Shown: piece by piece, positions 62,589-64,000 of the stretch
How positions within the stretch are numbered: the first letter of the stretch is position 1
How the letters are laid out: each line of letters opens with the position of its first letter
Notes under the pieces: model-generated
Databases searched by the model: none
What the model saw: only the letters and a program-made list of their open reading frames with translations
What the model was told of the DNA's origin: nothing
Program-made: the position numbers and the translations under genes
DNA from: Arcticibacter pallidicorallinus
Lineage (GTDB): Bacteria; Bacteroidota; Bacteroidia; Sphingobacteriales; Sphingobacteriaceae
NCBI RefSeq assembly: GCF_003002875.1
Contig: NZ_PVTH01000001.1
Span: 62,001-126,000 of the forward strand
DNA: 64,000 nt
Direction of reading: 5' to 3'

Positions 62589-64000
62589 ATGACTAAGGGC
62601 TTTTTATTTACAGCAATTTTCATATTCTCGGGTGCATTCCTTGCCTTACGAGCACAGACTTTTCAACGGACCGAAGCAGGCGTCAAAACGACGTTTGGTT
62701 CAGGTGAGGTTGAAATCCGGTTTTATTCCCCGTCGATTGTGCGGATTTTAAAGTCCCCTGGACCTGGCCTGGTAGCAAAGGAAAGTTTATCGGTGACTAA
62801 AACCCCGGAGAAAACGTCTTTCAGCGTGAAACAGGTGGGGGATGAGATCGAGTTGCGCAGTACTGAGATGATTGTGGTCTATAATCAAGAGAATGGTCAG
62901 GTCTCTTATAAAACTTCGAAGGAGAATAATCTTCTGAAAGAACAGGTTGCCGGGGCATCATTTACTCCTTTCAATGATGCAGGTAGCTCTACGCATACTG
63001 TGACGCAGGTATTTCAGCTTGAAAAAGATGAAAGTGTATATGGTTTGGGTTCACAGCAACAAGGGAAGATGGTTCAACGCAACCTCAGGATGAACATGGT
63101 CCAGGGAAATACAGATGATTACGTCCCTTTTCTACACTCTGTTAAAGGCTATGGTGTTTTTTGGGATAACTATTCACCAACGGTCTTCGAAGACAATGTA
63201 AAGGGAACAAGCTTCAGATCAGAAGTGGGTGAGGGAGTCGACTACTACTTCATGTATGGAGGGAACGCGGATGGGGTTATCGCGAAGATGCGTGATCTGA
63301 CAGGGCAGTCGCCCATGTTCCCTCTCTGGACGTTTGGCTTCTGGCAGAGTAAAGAACGCTATAAAAGTCAGAATGAGCTCGTCGGTGTTGTACAAAAATA
63401 CCGTGAGCTGGGGGTTCCCCTGGATGGTATTATTCAGGACTGGCAATACTGGGGTAACAATTATCTGTGGAATGGAATGGAGTTTCTGAATGGTGAGTTC
63501 TATAATCCAAAGAAGATGGTTGATGATGTACACGCCCTGAATGCCAGAATGATCATATCCATCTGGTCTTCTTTTGGTCCTCATACCAAGCCCTATCGAG
63601 AAATGGAGAAGCAAAATATGCTTTTGAACTTTGAAACTTGGCCACAGGCGGGCACAGATACCTGGCCGCCAAATATGGACTATCCTTCAGGTGTCCGGGT
63701 TTACGATGCATACAATCCCCTTGCACGCGATATCTACTGGAAATATCTGAAAAAGGGAATTTTCTCCCTCGGTATGGACGGGTGGTGGATGGATTCCACA
63801 GAGCCAGATCACCTCAGCTTTAAGCCAGAGGACTTTGACAATAAGACCTATCTGGGATCCTTCAGAAAGGTTAGAAATGCCTATCCGTTGATGACGGTAG
63901 GAGGAGTAGCGGAGCGTCAGAAAGCAGAGAGCCGTGAAAAGCGAGTTTTTATACTTACGCGTTCAGCATTCGCCGGTCAGCAGCGCTATGGGGCGAATAC
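62589..64000 (+). CDS. second GH31 alpha-xylosidase (partial, 3' end outside window)
   Basis: The ORF opens at ATG 62589 (MTKGFLFTAIFIFSGAFLAL, signal ending RAQ) and is open to the window edge, giving 470 residues so far. The nucleophile is Asp401 in DGWWMDSTEPDHLS, and PLDGIIQDWQYWGNNYLWNG and SPMFPLWTFGFWQSKERYKS mark GH31. It lacks the PA14-like insert of the other GH31 and resembles Cellvibrio/Bacteroides xyloglucan alpha-xylosidases. The acid/base Asp lies beyond the edge. More PUL genes probably follow. Confidence 0.92.
   Translation, partial: MTKGFLFTAIFIFSGAFLALRAQTFQRTEAGVKTTFGSGEVEIRFYSPSIVRILKSPGPGLVAKESLSVTKTPEKTSFSVKQVGDEIELRSTEMIVVYNQENGQVSYKTSKENNLLKEQVAGASFTPFNDAGSSTHTVTQVFQLEKDESVYGLGSQQQGKMVQRNLRMNMVQGNTDDYVPFLHSVKGYGVFWDNYSPTVFEDNVKGTSFRSEVGEGVDYYFMYGGNADGVIAKMRDLTGQSPMFPLWTFGFWQSKERYKSQNELVGVVQKYRELGVPLDGIIQDWQYWGNNYLWNGMEFLNGEFYNPKKMVDDVHALNARMIISIWSSFGPHTKPYREMEKQNMLLNFETWPQAGTDTWPPNMDYPSGVRVYDAYNPLARDIYWKYLKKGIFSLGMDGWWMDSTEPDHLSFKPEDFDNKTYLGSFRKVRNAYPLMTVGGVAERQKAESREKRVFILTRSAFAGQQRYGAN

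Larger units (their letters stand above)
43536..64000 (+). other. polysaccharide utilization locus (incomplete at right edge)
   Basis: Nine enzymes or enzyme-like genes, a SusCD pair and a LacI regulator are all on one strand in three transcription units: susC-susD, lacI plus reductase-GH2 (operators before each), and GH43-GH27-GH97-GH31-GH43-GH31. The set of activities (alpha-xylosidase, beta-galactosidase, arabinofuranosidase, alpha-galactosidase) fits a xyloglucan-like or arabinogalactan-like glycan. No endo-enzyme, HTCS, ECF sigma factor or SusE-like protein is seen in the window. Confidence 0.85.

Overview
The window looks like a chromosomal segment of a Bacteroidota bacterium, most likely of the Sphingobacteriaceae (Pedobacter-like). 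The evidence is two SusC/SusD pairs, a TamB/TamL-type outer-membrane module with a lipoprotein BamA homologue, an S6-S18-L9 ribosomal operon without ssb, promoters with the Bacteroidota TAnnTTTG -7 element, a group III truncated haemoglobin, a eukaryote-type NADP isocitrate dehydrogenase, and sparse Shine-Dalgarno sequences. Taxonomy is inferred from gene content only.

Positions 1-39,250 are mainly housekeeping genes. In order they are a partial pRiA4b ORF-3-like gene, a CCA-adding enzyme, TsaC, DapD, an S4 RNA-binding protein, guanine deaminase, an OmpH/Skp-like lipoprotein and gyrB. Next come an overlapping mdh-retropepsin-truncated haemoglobin operon, the tamB-tamL operon, manA, a DEAD-box helicase and two small unknown genes. 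Then follow a CorA-type transporter, an aminopeptidase P, a coiled-coil protein, an orphan SusC/SusD pair, a DMT exporter, a DMP19 protein, a META lipoprotein and a soluble PAS histidine kinase. The run ends with icd, an acidic protein, dnaX, rpsF-rpsR-rplI, mtgA, a conserved Bacteroidota protein and a GC-rich unknown gene.

Positions 39,250-42,800 form a small tRNA-bounded island. Two identical tRNA-Phe genes flank a tRNA-Val, a secreted alpha/beta hydrolase and a secreted GH43-like beta-propeller enzyme.

From 43,536 to the right edge lies a large polysaccharide utilization locus (PUL). It holds SusC, SusD, a LacI-family regulator, an aldo/keto reductase, a GH2 beta-galactosidase, GH43-CBM6, NPCBM-GH27, GH97, GH31, a second GH43 and a second GH31 that runs off the window. 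The enzyme set (two GH31 with probable alpha-xylosidase activity, GH2, two GH43, alpha-galactosidase-type GH27 and GH97) suits a branched xylose-, arabinose- and galactose-bearing hemicellulose such as xyloglucan. No backbone endo-glycanase is seen, so the substrate is inferred. Two identical 14-bp LacI-type operators, one before lacI and one before the reductase-GH2 operon, suggest a LacI circuit rather than the more usual hybrid two-component or ECF-sigma control.

The most testable unusual signals are a 10-A slippery run in dnaX with immediate stop codons in both other frames, the paired LacI operators, a 12-bp motif shared by both susC leaders, and the duplicated tRNA-Phe genes bracketing carbohydrate-active genes.
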